Source: Acidobacteriota bacterium
Lineage (GTDB): Bacteria; Acidobacteriota; Terriglobia; Acidiferrales; UBA7541
DNA length: 64,000 nucleotides
Direction: 5' to 3'
Assembly: GCA_003225315.1 (NCBI GenBank)
Contig: QHZD01000018.1
Location: 62,001-126,000, forward strand
The notes under the pieces are model-generated. The model was not told where the DNA came from. It saw only the letters and a list, made by a program, of their open reading frames with translations, and did no database searches. The position numbers and the translations under genes are program-made. This document shows positions 1-17,415 of this stretch, one piece after another. Numbering within the stretch: position 1 is the first letter of the stretch; each line of letters begins with the position of its first letter.

Positions 1-764
1 TGGAAGATAAGGAGCTTCTCGAATTGGTGGAACTGGAAGTTCGCGAGTTGCTGAAGAGCTACCAGTTTCCGGGCGATTCGATTGCCGTCGTGAAGGGTTC
101 GGCGCTGCAGGCGCTGAACGGCGACGCGAAATGGGAAAAAACGATTGACGAATTGATGGAAGCGGTGGACAAGAACGTGCCGCTGCCAGTGCGTGACATT
201 GACAAGGCGTTCGCGATGCCGATCGAGGACATTTTCTCAATTTCCGGACGCGGTACGGTGGTTACGGGGCGTGTGGAGCGCGGCAAGGTGAAGGTTGGCG
301 AAGAAATCGAAATCGTGGGCTTCCGTCCAACGCAGAAGAAAGTTGTGACGGGCGTGGAAATGTTTCGCAAATTGCTGGATGAAGGGCTTGCCGGCGACAA
401 CGTTGGATTGCTGTTGCGCGGCACGGAAAAAGAAGACGTGGAGCGCGGGCAGGTGGTGTGCAAGCCGGGGAGCATCACGCCGCACACGAAGTTCAAGGCG
501 GAAGCGTACGTATTGACGAAGGAAGAGGGCGGGCGGCACACGCCGTTCTTCACAGGCTATCGGCCACAGTTTTACTTTCGCACGACAGACGTGACGGGTG
601 ACGTGAAACTCGCGCAGGGCGTGGAGATGGTGATGCCGGGCGACAACGTTAGCTGTGAAGTATCGCTGATCACGCCTGTTGCATTGGAAAAGGGTTTGCG
701 ATTCGCGATTCGCGAAGGCGGCCACACCGTTGGCGCGGGCGCCGTCACGGAAATTATCGAATAG
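1..764 (+). CDS. tuf: Elongation factor Tu, C-terminal part (5' end outside window)
   Basis: EF-Tu is the GTPase that delivers aminoacyl-tRNA to the ribosome. The reading frame is open from base 3 to the stop at 762-764, so the first ~140 residues (G1-G4 motifs) lie outside the window. Visible are the end of the G domain ([14 protein letters not shown]), domain 2 ([19 protein letters not shown]) and domain 3 ([20 protein letters not shown]), ending [12 protein letters not shown], which is close to the family's usual C-terminus. It leads into rpmG, tRNA-Trp, secE and nusG, the common bacterial order at this locus. The TTG at 24 is internal and not a start. Confidence 0.97.
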   Translation, partial: EDKELLELVELEVRELLKSYQFPGDSIAVVKGSALQALNGDAKWEKTIDELMEAVDKNVPLPVRDIDKAFAMPIEDIFSISGRGTVVTGRVERGKVKVGEEIEIVGFRPTQKKVVTGVEMFRKLLDEGLAGDNVGLLLRGTEKEDVERGQVVCKPGSITPHTKFKAEAYVLTKEEGGRHTPFFTGYRPQFYFRTTDVTGDVKLAQGVEMVMPGDNVSCEVSLITPVALEKGLRFAIREGGHTVGAGAVTEIIE

Positions 765-781
765 CGCGAAAGGATTGGGCG

Positions 782-931
782 ATGCGCGAAATCATTACGT
801 TGCAGTGCGGCGATTGCAAAAACCGCAACTACACAACGACGAAAAACAAGAAGAAGCATACCGAACGGCTGGAAACGAAGAAATTCTGTAATTCGTGCCG
901 CAAGCACACGGCGCACAAGGAAGTGAAGTAG
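782..931 (+). CDS. rpmG: 50S ribosomal protein bL33
   Basis: A 49-residue large-subunit ribosomal protein. The translation begins [17 protein letters not shown] and ends HTAHKEVK. It keeps the zinc-binding cysteine pairs (C9/C12 and C37/C40), so it is the C+ form of bL33. The ATG at 782 follows an AAAGGA ribosome-binding site at 769-774. It sits 17 nt after the tuf stop and upstream of tRNA-Trp and secE, the usual position for this gene. Confidence 0.95.
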   Translation: MREIITLQCGDCKNRNYTTTKNKKKHTERLETKKFCNSCRKHTAHKEVK

Positions 932-989
932 GTTCGTTTCGACAGGAACGTATTCTTGCAGGGCGAGGGAACAGGCCGGAATTGAATTC

Positions 990-1064
990 AGGGGAGTCGT
1001 CCAACGGTTAGGACTCCGGTCTCCAAAACCGGGTATGGGGGTTCGAATCCCTCCTCCCCTGCCA
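990..1064 (+). tRNA. trnW: tRNA-Trp (anticodon CCA)
   Basis: A cloverleaf can be folded by eye. The acceptor stem AGGGGAG (990-996) pairs with CTCCCCT (1054-1060). The anticodon stem CCGGT/ACCGG encloses loop CTCCAAA with anticodon CCA (1023-1025). The T stem is GGGGG/CCCTC around TTCGAAT, followed by discriminator G1061 and an encoded CCA end (1062-1064). A tRNA-Trp between rpmG and secE is the classical arrangement in many bacteria and is probably co-transcribed with them. Confidence 0.96.
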
Positions 1065-1106
1065 GAGTTCGAGAAGCGCGCAGAGAGCGCACTGGAATGA
1101 GGACTT

Positions 1107-1385
1107 ATGGCCACGCGGGCGGTGAAAATGAGCAGCGATGAATCTCAGGGCGGAACAGGCTCTGAGCTGACGAAAAGGGTTGCCGGAACGGTAGCCAACA
1201 CGCGTGAATTTCTGCATGACGTTCGCGTGGAGATGAAGCAGGTCACCTGGCCGAGCCGCGAAGACGTGGTTTCGACGACCTGGGTGGTGATCGCGACGGT
1301 GGCATTCTTTGGCGCGTTTCTGGCGGTGGTGGACAAGCTCGTACAGCTCGGCGTGGCATACGTTTTCAAGAGATTTGGTGTTTAG
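1107..1385 (+). CDS. secE: Preprotein translocase subunit SecE
   Basis: SecE clamps the SecY channel in the inner membrane. This is a 92-residue, single-helix type. The conserved amphipathic segment (EFLHDVRVEMKQVTWPSRED, ~residues 32-51) carries the diagnostic KQVTWPSR motif. One transmembrane helix follows (~54-75, VVIATVAFFGAFLAVVDKL). It sits directly upstream of nusG, as in most bacteria. The start at 1107 (ATGGCC) is taken; an in-frame ATG at 1128 would shorten it by seven residues and cannot be excluded. Confidence 0.95.
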   Translation: MATRAVKMSSDESQGGTGSELTKRVAGTVANTREFLHDVRVEMKQVTWPSREDVVSTTWVVIATVAFFGAFLAVVDKLVQLGVAYVFKRFGV

Positions 1386-1402
1386 AGGGGACTTGCAAAT
1401 TG

Positions 1403-1936
1403 ATGGGCATGCAGTGGTACATCATTCACACGTACTCGGGCTTTGAGAAGAAAGTCAAAGAAAGCTTGGAGAGCCGCGTGGCCGCGTTCAGCCTGCAGGA
1501 CAAGATCGGCCGCGTGCTGATCCCTACGGAGGAAGTGGTCGAAGTACGCAGCGGCAAGAAAGTGGTTTCGAACCGTATGTCCTATCCCGGCTACGTGCTG
1601 GTGGAAATGGACCTGGACGAAAACACCTGGCACATCGTGCGGTCGACGCCGCGAGTGACGGGATTCGTGGGGTCGGCAACGTCTCCTTCGCCGTTAACAG
1701 AGGCGGAAGTGGACGGGATTATCAACCGTGTGCACACGCCCCAGGATCGGCCTAAGCCGAGAGTGGTTTTCGAGCGCAACGAGCAGGTGCGCATCGTCGA
1801 CGGGCCGTTTGCCAATTTCAACGGTAACGTCGAAGAGATCGACAACGATCACAGCCGGTTGAAGGTTTCAGTGACGATTTTTGGACGGTCGACGCCAGTG
1901 GAACTGGATTTCGCAAGCGTTGAGAAGCTGGGATAG
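1403..1936 (+). CDS. nusG: Transcription termination/antitermination protein NusG
   Basis: NusG binds RNA polymerase and links it to Rho or the ribosome. The 177-residue product begins MGMQWYIIHTYSGFEKKVKE, the canonical NGN-domain start. The linker is followed by a C-terminal KOW domain (EQVRIVDGPFANFNGNVEEI, ~residues 122-141). A GAGGGG ribosome-binding site at 1385-1390 precedes both TTG 1400 and ATG 1403; the ATG at 1403 is preferred because family members begin M-x-W-Y soon after it. The gene follows secE by 17 nt and precedes rplK. Confidence 0.96.
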   Translation: MGMQWYIIHTYSGFEKKVKESLESRVAAFSLQDKIGRVLIPTEEVVEVRSGKKVVSNRMSYPGYVLVEMDLDENTWHIVRSTPRVTGFVGSATSPSPLTEAEVDGIINRVHTPQDRPKPRVVFERNEQVRIVDGPFANFNGNVEEIDNDHSRLKVSVTIFGRSTPVELDFASVEKLG

Positions 1937-1977
1937 ACAGCGCATTGCGCGAACAAACAAGAGATTGAGGCAGGAAC

Positions 1978-2409
1978 ATGGCAAAGAAGATTCAGACAAC
2001 CATTAAGTTGCAATTGCCCGCTGGTAAGGCCACACCGGCGCCGCCGGTAGGCACGGCGCTCGGCCCGCATGGTTTGAACATCATGGATTTTTGCAAGCAG
2101 TTCAATGCCAAGACGGCGAAAGAGCCGGATGGGATGATTTTCCCGGTGCTCGTGACGGTCTACACCGACCGAACGTTTACTTTCATCCTTAAGACACCGC
2201 CGGCCTCGGTTCTGCTGAAGCGCGCCGCGAACATCGCCAAGGGCTCCGCAGAGCCGAACCGCAATAAAGTCGGGAAGGTCACGAAGAAGCAAGTGGAAGA
2301 GATTGCGAGGATCAAGCTTGTCGACCTCAACACCACCAATCTGGAGTCCGCGATGCGCACCGTGATGGGTACGGCGCGCAACATGGGTCTGGAAGTCGTG
2401 GAAGCCTAG
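1978..2409 (+). CDS. rplK: 50S ribosomal protein uL11
   Basis: A 143-residue protein of the GTPase-associated centre of the large subunit. It begins [20 protein letters not shown] and holds the conserved [20 protein letters not shown] segment that contacts 23S rRNA. The C-terminal rRNA-binding half is also clear ([20 protein letters not shown]). Length matches the family norm (~141). It starts 41 nt after nusG and is followed by rplA, so the L11 operon order is intact. Confidence 0.97.
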   Translation: MAKKIQTTIKLQLPAGKATPAPPVGTALGPHGLNIMDFCKQFNAKTAKEPDGMIFPVLVTVYTDRTFTFILKTPPASVLLKRAANIAKGSAEPNRNKVGKVTKKQVEEIARIKLVDLNTTNLESAMRTVMGTARNMGLEVVEA

Positions 2410-2445
2410 AAGTTCAGGCGCTACGAGGTCACAGAGGTAGAAGCG

Positions 2446-3153
2446 ATGAAGAAGTCGGGAAAGAATGTGGAGAAGGCGCGCAAGCTGGTGGAAGCGCGTC
2501 CGTACAAGCTCAGCGAAGCGACCGAAGTGCTGAAGAAGGCGCATCACACAAAGTTCAACGAGACGGTTGAACTAGCGATCAATTTGGGCGTCGACCCCAA
2601 GCATTCCGACCAGGTCGTCCGTGGCACGGTGGGCTTGCCCAACGGACTCGGCAAAACCGTGCGCGTTTTGGTGATTGCGGGTGGCGAAAAAGTTCGTGAA
2701 GCGCAGGAAGCTGGAGCGGATTTCGTCGGCGGCGATGAAATCGTGCAGAAAATCATGGAAGGGTGGACGGATTACGATGCCGTGATCGCCACCCCGGACA
2801 TGATGCGCTCCGCCGGCAAGCTGGGCAAGGTGCTCGGCCCGCGTGGCCTGATGCCCAATCCGAAGACTGGCACGGTGACTTTCGAGGTTGCCAAGGCGAT
2901 CAAGGAAGTAAAGGCCGGCAAAGTGGAATTCCGTGTCGACAAGGCAGGCATCGTTCATTGCCCGATCGGCAAGATTCAGTTTGACGGCGCGAAGCTCGCC
3001 GAGAACGCCCACGCGGTAATCGAAGCGGTAGTAAAGGCCAAGCCCGCCGCAGCTAAGGGCAAGTACGTGAAGAAAATCACACTGACCTCGACCATGGGTC
3101 CGGGCATCACTATCGACCTGGCCGAAGTGGAAGCGATGGCCGCCGCCGCGTAG
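2446..3153 (+). CDS. rplA: 50S ribosomal protein uL1
   Basis: The 235-residue L1-stalk protein, a ribosomal translational repressor of its own operon in other bacteria. Diagnostic segments are [20 protein letters not shown] (~residues 51-70), [20 protein letters not shown] (~124-143) and the C-terminal [12 protein letters not shown]. Length is normal. It lies 36 nt after rplK and 30 nt before rplJ. No long L10 leader separates L1 from L10, unlike in Bacillus, so the L10-leader type of control is unlikely here. Confidence 0.97.
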   Translation: MKKSGKNVEKARKLVEARPYKLSEATEVLKKAHHTKFNETVELAINLGVDPKHSDQVVRGTVGLPNGLGKTVRVLVIAGGEKVREAQEAGADFVGGDEIVQKIMEGWTDYDAVIATPDMMRSAGKLGKVLGPRGLMPNPKTGTVTFEVAKAIKEVKAGKVEFRVDKAGIVHCPIGKIQFDGAKLAENAHAVIEAVVKAKPAAAKGKYVKKITLTSTMGPGITIDLAEVEAMAAAA

Positions 3154-3183
3154 TGGAGCGGGCGAAGCCAGCGGAGCGAAATT

Positions 3184-3750
3184 ATGAAGAATCGCAACGA
3201 AAAACAGCAGGATCTGGACAAGCTCAGGACCGAGCTTGCCAAAGTATCGACGGTCATTCTCTCGACGTTTCAGGGCATCACGGTCGAGGACGACACCAAA
3301 CTCCGCCGCGCTGTGCAGGCTGCGGGCGGCAAATACAAGGTTGTGAAAAACACGCTTGCAGAGCGAGCCGGGGCGGGAACGCCGGCCGAGAACCTGCTCA
3401 AGAACCTGAGTGGAACGAATTCGATCGCCTACACCGCGGCTGACCCGGTCGCGCTGGCCAAGGCGCTCACGAAGGTTGCCAAGGACGTTCCGGCGTTTCA
3501 GTTCAAGTCCGGCGTGGTCGAAGGCCGCGTCATTTCCATCGCGGAGATTCAGCAGTTGGCGAGTCTTCCGTCGAAGGACGAGTTGATCAGCAAGATCATG
3601 TTCTTGCTGAACGCTCCGGCGCAACGCATCGCCACAGCCCTGAACGCTTTGCCGCGCAACGTGGCGGTAACGGTAAGCGAGGCTATCAAGGCAAACAAGT
3701 TTGGGTCCGGCGGGGGTAGCGCAGCACCGGCTCCCGAAGCGGCCCAGTAA
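3184..3750 (+). CDS. rplJ: 50S ribosomal protein uL10
   Basis: L10 anchors the L7/L12 dimers on the ribosomal stalk. The 188-residue product begins MKNRNEKQQDLDKLRTELAK. It contains the family pattern FQGITVEDDTKLRRAVQAAG and KYKVVKNTLAERA in the N-terminal rRNA-binding domain. The C-terminal helix that carries L7/L12 runs to about residue 175, followed by a short Gly/Ala/Pro tail. A GGAG ribosome-binding site (about 3173-3176) precedes the ATG. Confidence 0.96.
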   Translation: MKNRNEKQQDLDKLRTELAKVSTVILSTFQGITVEDDTKLRRAVQAAGGKYKVVKNTLAERAGAGTPAENLLKNLSGTNSIAYTAADPVALAKALTKVAKDVPAFQFKSGVVEGRVISIAEIQQLASLPSKDELISKIMFLLNAPAQRIATALNALPRNVAVTVSEAIKANKFGSGGGSAAPAPEAAQ

Positions 3751-3786
3751 GTTCAATTTCAAGAATTGAGAGGAGAAGAAAGAGTC

Positions 3787-4170
3787 ATGTCGAAAGTCGA
3801 TACGATCCTGGACGAAATCAAGGGGCTGACGCTGCTGGAAGCGTCAGACCTCGTGAAGAAGATGGAAGAAGCCTTCGGCGTCTCCGCGGCGGCCGCAACA
3901 GTGGTAGCGGCAGGGGGGGGCGGGGCGGCAGCGGGCGGCGCGGCACCGGCGGAAGAGAAGACAGAATTCTCCGTCGTGCTTACGGACGTTGGCGGCAACA
4001 AGATCAACGTCATTAAAGCCGTGCGGGAAGTCACGAGCCTGGGCCTGAAAGAAGCCAAGGACCTGGTGGATGGCGCCCCGAAGACCGTCAAGGAAGGTGT
4101 CAACAAGGACGAGGCGGCGGCGATCAAGAAGAAGTTCGAAGAGGCCGGCGCCAAGGTGGAAATCAAGTAG
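3787..4170 (+). CDS. rplL: 50S ribosomal protein bL12 (L7/L12)
   Basis: The 127-residue acidic stalk protein that recruits translational GTPases. The N-terminal dimerisation helix ([20 protein letters not shown]) is followed by an Ala/Gly/Pro hinge (~residues 36-58) and the C-terminal domain ([20 protein letters not shown], ending [10 protein letters not shown]). Start chosen at 3787 because AGGAGA at 3771-3776 gives a usable ribosome-binding site. An upstream in-frame TTG at 3766 would add seven residues before the conserved [10 protein letters not shown] start and is unlikely. Confidence 0.96.
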   Translation: MSKVDTILDEIKGLTLLEASDLVKKMEEAFGVSAAAATVVAAGGGGAAAGGAAPAEEKTEFSVVLTDVGGNKINVIKAVREVTSLGLKEAKDLVDGAPKTVKEGVNKDEAAAIKKKFEEAGAKVEIK

Positions 4171-4174
4171 TTGC

Positions 4175-4197
4175 CGGCGCCGGCTCGTCCGGCGCCG
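4175..4197 (+). other. GC-rich hairpin after rplL (possible attenuator or processing site)
   Basis: A 9-bp perfect stem (CGGCGCCGG, 4175-4183, with its complement 4189-4197) closes a CTCGT loop immediately after the rplL stop. The nearest T-run (4208-4212) is 11 nt downstream, so it is not a canonical intrinsic terminator. An attenuator or RNase site between rplL and rpoB is known in Escherichia coli; a similar role here is inference. The rest of the 299-nt rplL-rpoB gap holds no convincing gene. Confidence 0.5.
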
Positions 4198-4427
4198 TCG
4201 AGAACGATTTTTGCGGAACGGCTTTTTTGAGCGGCGGCGCGGTGCAAGAGCGTGGCGAACCGCGCCAAAGGAATTCGCTTACGCAATTCGAGGCCGGTAC
4301 TTATTACAAAATCCTTGGCCCTTTGGGGGCCCCCCGCAGGCGTGTGTGCAGCGATCCTGGGCAGGTCGTCTCGCATAGCGGTGATTTGTGCTTTCTTTGT
4401 TTCTCCGATTTTGCCCACGTGGGATGT

Positions 4428-4450
4428 CGGCTCCGACCTGGTCGGAGCCG
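4428..4450 (+). other. Hairpin directly upstream of the rpoB ribosome-binding site
   Basis: A 9-bp stem, CGGCTCCGA (4428-4436) with TCGGAGCCG (4442-4450), closes a CCTGG loop. It ends only 6 nt before the AAAGAGGA ribosome-binding site (4456-4463) and 19 nt before the rpoB ATG. It could influence rpoB translation or be a dispersed repeat; the sequence alone does not decide. Confidence 0.5.
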
Positions 4451-4469
4451 CAGATAAAGAGGATCAAGC

Positions 4470-8903
<4,434 letters not shown>

Positions 8904-8984
8904 TCGTGACACGGGGGCTTTAGCCCAGCATTGTAGCGGCCAAGAGCAATTTGCAGTATTCGGTAATTGGGTTCTCAGCCGTCC

Positions 8985-9010
8985 CGGTCAGCGATTTCAA
9001 TCGCTGACCG
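8985..9010 (+). other. Hairpin in the rpoB-rpoC spacer
   Basis: An 11-bp perfect stem (8985-8995 with 9000-9010; core GGTCAGCGAT/ATCGCTGACC) with a TTCA loop lies in the 149-nt spacer between rpoB and rpoC. No T-run follows, so it is not an intrinsic terminator. It could stabilise or process the mRNA; the role is unknown. Confidence 0.5.
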
Positions 9011-9052
9011 AGGACGCGGCCCCGGCGAAAGCTGGGGAGGGAGGAAACAACC

Positions 9053-13255
<4,203 letters not shown>

Positions 13256-13300
13256 CCTCCTTTTTGACCGGTCTTCAAAGCTGGTTAGAGCTCAAATCTA

Positions 13301-13334
13301 AACGGCGTCCCGGTGTAGCCGGGACGCCGTTTTT
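13301..13334 (+). terminator. Intrinsic terminator of the rpoBC transcript
   Basis: A 13-bp perfect stem, AACGGCGTCCCGG (13301-13313) with its complement at 13319-13331, closes a TGTAG loop and runs into TTTTT (13330-13334). This is a textbook Rho-independent terminator 45 nt after the rpoC stop. Confidence 0.92.
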
Positions 13335-13387
13335 GTTCTATGCCTCGTGTACAGGTATCGTTCAGGAACCTGTTATCTCTGCTGCGA

Positions 13388-13417
13388 TTGCCGAAATCCA
13401 GAGTCAGTTCTTACAAT
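13388..13417 (+). promoter_or_regulatory. Putative sigma-70-type promoter for the hybrid kinase gene
   Basis: TTGCCG (13388-13393), an 18-nt spacer and TACAAT (13412-13417) give a plausible housekeeping promoter between the rpoC terminator and the kinase start at 13477. The 13335-13476 spacer otherwise shows no convincing gene. Confidence 0.5.
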
Positions 13418-13476
13418 ATAGAGTTATAGCTCTTTCTGACGAAAGACTCCTGATTCTGCGGAGTCCGTCCACTTGA

Positions 13477-16137
13477 ATGCACGAAGACCACCAACGCGCC
13501 AAGCAGTCCGCCAACCCCTCGACGCCGCATACTGACAAGCATGCAGTGATCTCTGACCGCTTCGAACAGTTTGAGAAACGTCAGAGGGAACTCTGGCTGA
13601 TGGCCATCCTTGTCATTTTTCTACTTGGGGTGGCCTATGCCTGGACGTCTTGGGATTCCATTCGCTCGCTCGCGCACCATTACGAAGCACTCCCTATCGG
13701 CTTCGTCGTTCTCATTGTCCTATTCGGCGTTTACATGTGGAACAAGACGCAGGAAATCTCCGAACTGCGCGGTCTCATGCGCGGCATGGAGCATCGCGAT
13801 GAGAACCCTCCGAGCGAAAAGCAGCTCGACCAGCTCTTCGAGATTATCTCCCGCTCCCAGCAGGGTTATCGCGATCTAATCGATTCTTTCGACGACATCC
13901 TTCTTGCCGTCTCTCTCGACGGCCAGATTCGCGCTGTTAATCGCAGCTTTTCCGATCTTGTGGATACCCCCTTTCAGCAAATTATCGGCAAGCCGTTGGC
14001 AGACTTCGTCCAGGAAAGCAGCGGAGAGGGTGCAAGGCTGGTGGAGCGTGCCATGACGCGTTTCATGGAGCGGCGGCAGTGGGCCGGTGTTATTCAGGTC
14101 CGGCTGAAAAGCCAGTCATCGCCTTTCTTTTTTGATTGCGTAGCCCACGCCATGATGCGCGGCGACAAGATTGGCGGCATCACCGTTCTTGCCCGCGACA
14201 TTTCCGCGCTTCGCAAGAACGAAGCGCGCTTCACTGAACTTTTTGAATCGCTCCAGGAAGGCATCTACATCACCACGCCTGACGGAACCATTGTGGACGT
14301 CAATCCAGCCCTGGTGCGCATGCTGGGCTACGATTCCAAGGAAGAAGTTCTGAAAAGACGGGTTCCAGAAATTTTTGTCGACCGCGAAGAGCGGAAGCTC
14401 ATCAAGGAAGAGGTCGAGCGTCAGCCAATGATTCAGGGCAAAGAAATTACCCTGATTCGCAGAGATGGCACCTCCATCGTATGTTTGAATACCGCTGCTG
14501 CCGTTCGCGACAATTCCGGCCGCGTTCTGCGCTATCAAGGCGCGCTCATGGACATTACCGAGCGCCGCGAGATGGAGCGCCGTCTTCATCAGCAGCAGGA
14601 ATTTGCCCGCCGCCTCGTCGACAGCTTCCCCGATCTCATCCTCGTGCTCGATGCCAACGCCCACTACACCTTTGTCAGTCCCCGTTGCAAAGACGTGCTG
14701 GGGTACGACATCGAGGAGGCGCAGAACATGGCATTTGGCGGCCGCACCCATCCGGAGGATTTGCCAGCGGCCGAGTCCCTTTATCAGGACATCATCGCTG
14801 GCAGGCAGAGCTTTGCCTCCCTGGAAATTCGCGTACGCCACAAACTGGGAGAGTGGCGGCGGATTCGTTTCAATTTCAGTCCCCTAGCCGATGAAAAAGG
14901 GAATATCGAGGGCGTAGTTCTCTCCGGGCGCGATGTTACGGATCTCAAGCGTTTGGAGGAGCAACTTATCCAGGCGGAAAAACTCGCCGCAATGGGGCAG
15001 ATGCTCGCCGGCGTCGCCCACGAGTTGAACAATCCCTTGACCGCCATCCTTGGCGTCACCGAGCTTCTTCGCGAGCGCCAGGGAGAGGATGACTCCACCA
15101 AACGCCAATTGGAACTTACGCACCGGCAGGCCCGCCGCGCGGCGCGTATCGTCCAGAATCTTCTCGAATTCTCGCGCCCCGCTTCCCCTCAGAAAAAGCC
15201 TCTTGACCTCAGCAATCTTCTCGAGCGCACACTCCAACTTCACGAACATTCTCTGCGCCGCAACAATGTTGAGGTGGATTTCCGTCTACAACCAGATCTT
15301 CCCAGCGTTATTGGGGACGCCAACCAGCTGATTCAGGTTTTTCTGAACCTAATTACTAATGCCGAACAGGCTATCCGCGAAGTCCGCGACACTGGCCGCA
15401 TCCAGATTCGCGCCGGCAGGAACGGCAACCAGCTCGCGATCACGGTCCAGGATGACGGCGTGGGCATCCGCCCCGAATCGCTCCCACGCATTTTCGATCC
15501 TTTTTACACCACCAAACGTCCCGGCGGAGGCACCGGCCTGGGACTCAGCATCTGCATGTCCATCATTCGCGAACATGGCGGGAACATCGAAGCGGAGACT
15601 CTTCCGGCTGGCGGATCGGCCTTCACTATCTACTTGCCCATTGCACCCGTTGAGAGCCCTGGGACACCTTCCGCTCCTCGGGAACCGGCATCTGCGCCCT
15701 CCGGTGAAGTTCGGCAGGCCGCGGATCTTCTCACAGGCCGGGCGGTACTCGTTCTCGACGATGAAGAAAGTCTCCGCATGCTTCTTCAGGAAGGCTTGTC
15801 GGCTCACGGTTTGCGCGTGGGCTGCGCGGCGACGACCGAGGAGGCTCTCGCCCTCCTCGAACGTTCCAGCTATGACGCGTTTCTCTGCGACCTGCACCTT
15901 TCTTCCGGCGGCTTCTTTGTGAACGGCCGCGAGTCCGCCGCCCGCATCCTGGAAGCTGCGGGAGCGCAGAAACCGGCTCTTATTTACATGACGGGCGACC
16001 TGGTTGAAGCCAGTCAGGAAGCTGAAGGCCAAAGTGAGCCCGTTTGCCTCCAAAAACCCTTCCGAGTCTCCGACGTGCTGTCTCTCTTGAGAGAAGTTCT
16101 GGCAGATGCTCCGGCGGAAACTCGCCAGACCCGTTGA
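13477..16137 (+). CDS. Membrane-bound triple-PAS hybrid histidine kinase with C-terminal receiver
   Basis: A sensor kinase of 886 residues. Two transmembrane helices lie at ~40-58 and ~71-88 with only a short loop between, so sensing is probably cytoplasmic or intramembrane. Three PAS domains follow (~131-245, ~250-365, ~376-492). The HisKA dimerisation helix has AGVAHELNNPLTAI with the phosphoacceptor His515. The HATPase domain has the N box (NLITNAEQAI, ~624-633), the G1 box DDGVGI and the G2 box GGGTGLGLSI. A receiver domain (~754-870) carries the acidic pair D761/D762, phospho-Asp805, Thr839 and Lys860. No dedicated output regulator is adjacent, so the output partner is unknown. The start is not supported by a strong ribosome-binding site. 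Confidence 0.9.
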   Translation: MHEDHQRAKQSANPSTPHTDKHAVISDRFEQFEKRQRELWLMAILVIFLLGVAYAWTSWDSIRSLAHHYEALPIGFVVLIVLFGVYMWNKTQEISELRGLMRGMEHRDENPPSEKQLDQLFEIISRSQQGYRDLIDSFDDILLAVSLDGQIRAVNRSFSDLVDTPFQQIIGKPLADFVQESSGEGARLVERAMTRFMERRQWAGVIQVRLKSQSSPFFFDCVAHAMMRGDKIGGITVLARDISALRKNEARFTELFESLQEGIYITTPDGTIVDVNPALVRMLGYDSKEEVLKRRVPEIFVDREERKLIKEEVERQPMIQGKEITLIRRDGTSIVCLNTAAAVRDNSGRVLRYQGALMDITERREMERRLHQQQEFARRLVDSFPDLILVLDANAHYTFVSPRCKDVLGYDIEEAQNMAFGGRTHPEDLPAAESLYQDIIAGRQSFASLEIRVRHKLGEWRRIRFNFSPLADEKGNIEGVVLSGRDVTDLKRLEEQLIQAEKLAAMGQMLAGVAHELNNPLTAILGVTELLRERQGEDDSTKRQLELTHRQARRAARIVQNLLEFSRPASPQKKPLDLSNLLERTLQLHEHSLRRNNVEVDFRLQPDLPSVIGDANQLIQVFLNLITNAEQAIREVRDTGRIQIRAGRNGNQLAITVQDDGVGIRPESLPRIFDPFYTTKRPGGGTGLGLSICMSIIREHGGNIEAETLPAGGSAFTIYLPIAPVESPGTPSAPREPASAPSGEVRQAADLLTGRAVLVLDDEESLRMLLQEGLSAHGLRVGCAATTEEALALLERSSYDAFLCDLHLSSGGFFVNGRESAARILEAAGAQKPALIYMTGDLVEASQEAEGQSEPVCLQKPFRVSDVLSLLREVLADAPAETRQTR

Positions 16138-16222
16138 TTTTTTGTGATTTCCTTGGACACGCCTTAGGTAGAGCGCAGGGTTCGTTTGTCGAGGAAGCTC
16201 CTTGCGCGCCACGACTGAGGAA

Positions 16223-17239
16223 TTAGTCCTTCTTTTTGAGTGTCGTCGTCGTTGCCTTGCTGCCAGTTGCGGGGTCCACGCCAAAATCCCAAACGTAGAG
16301 GTTCATTCCATCGGGCAGAATTTCCGCCAGAGCATATTCGCCCGGTGGCAGCGGCTCGCTCATCGTGAAGCGAAAAACAGTAGGCGCGATCTCCCATCGC
16401 TGGATCGAGATCGAATTGCGCTTTTCCTCCACTTGTTCCCCGAATAGATTCTTGATTGATTCTAATTGCCGCTTGTTGCCCTTGACAGTTGCGCGCACGA
16501 GCTCTACTTCAGGCCCGGATTCACCCGGTCGGCTGCTCTTCACGATAGGAGTCGTCCGGTCCGGATCCGGCGGCGCTTCCCGCAGATAAAACTCCGCCTG
16601 CCTGTTAGTTATCCGGATATTTGCCTTGTCACCTAGAATTTCCACGTTTCGCTTGCTGGGAACTATCGGAATGGGTGAAAGCACCTTTTTCAGAAACTGT
16701 TTCTTGTCCGTTTTGACCTGGGAGCCGACTTGCTCGAGTGGCCTTACGGATTTTCCGTCAATCAGGAACATCCCTTCCCCCGGTGGCAAGAAGACACCCG
16801 GTGCCACTTGCAGGCTCGCGTCCACATCCATCATCGTCTCAATTTTCTGGGCTTGCTCCTGTGCATGGATCTTCTTGGCGAGAGCGTCTTCCTCGGCCTG
16901 TTCAGCCGCGGCGGCTTTGGCGGTTGCGTCCCAATCCACGACGGCGGCGGGGATTTCCTCCCAATCACCTCGCTCCGCGCTCAAATAGCGGACCCGCTCC
17001 CCGTTCCGCCGGTAGTCCCTCACCAGCTGAAAAGTACCGTCCTTCAGGACGAGCTTCTTGCCTCGCGGCAAAGCAGGCACTCCGGCCTGCGCGTCTTTGC
17101 CCCTGGCTTGCGTCTCTACGGGGATTTGCGCTTGACTGGGGGCGGCACCGCTAGACGATTGGGCGCCATCGGTTGTGCCAGCCCAGCCCGCAAAGAACAC
17201 GCTACCCATTAGCACGACGAACGTCCTGGGTGATCCCAT
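16223..17239 (-). CDS. Secreted protein of unknown function
   Basis: A 338-residue product from the ATG at 17239 (an in-frame ATG at 17266 would add nine residues). The N-terminus MGSPRTFVVLMGSVFFAGWAG looks like a signal peptide ending near DGAQ. A low-complexity Ser/Ala/Gln segment follows, then a small domain around KLVLKDGTFQLVRDYRRNGE that resembles short beta-rich repeats in secreted acidobacterial proteins, then an Ala/Glu-rich helix (~95-125). The C-terminal half has mixed beta content (VFRFTMSEPLPPGEYALAEI). I do not recognise a named family. It lies downstream of the small gene at 17416-17634 on the same strand, with a terminator between them. Confidence 0.75.
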   Translation of the reverse strand: MGSPRTFVVLMGSVFFAGWAGTTDGAQSSSGAAPSQAQIPVETQARGKDAQAGVPALPRGKKLVLKDGTFQLVRDYRRNGERVRYLSAERGDWEEIPAAVVDWDATAKAAAAEQAEEDALAKKIHAQEQAQKIETMMDVDASLQVAPGVFLPPGEGMFLIDGKSVRPLEQVGSQVKTDKKQFLKKVLSPIPIVPSKRNVEILGDKANIRITNRQAEFYLREAPPDPDRTTPIVKSSRPGESGPEVELVRATVKGNKRQLESIKNLFGEQVEEKRNSISIQRWEIAPTVFRFTMSEPLPPGEYALAEILPDGMNLYVWDFGVDPATGSKATTTTLKKKD

Positions 17240-17350
17240 TGGCTTTACCTGTGGTATGCGATGCACATGGACTGGCCCAGTTTGCCTATAGGGCGAGCAT
17301 ACGCCCGGGCATTCCGGGCATGCAATACGCGGGTTGTGTACATTCCAAAC

Positions 17351-17379
17351 AAAAATGGCCCCCTGGCGCCAAGCCAGGG
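17351..17379 (-). terminator. Terminator-like hairpin downstream of the small minus-strand gene
   Basis: On the minus strand CCCTGGC (17379-17373) and its complement GCCAGGG (17367-17361) form a 7-bp stem. The stem is followed after about five bases by a T-run (17355-17351). It lies ~40 nt after the stop of the gene at 17416-17634 and before the start of the 338-residue gene, so it probably separates the two transcripts. Confidence 0.65.
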
Positions 17380-17415
17380 AGCCGATTGAAAAGTCCGTTT
17401 TGATCGATAGCTATC

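Noticed and set aside
2572-3762. 396-codon open frame antisense to rplA-rplJ
   Set aside because: Shadow frame over two certain ribosomal protein genes, rich in Arg/His with no recognisable family.
4171-4212. Intrinsic terminator after rplL
   Set aside because: The T-run starts 11 nt after the stem, so I do not call it a terminator; it may be an attenuator or processing site.
13264-13476. 70-codon frame between the rpoC terminator and the kinase
   Set aside because: It runs through the terminator hairpin and promoter and has no start signal.
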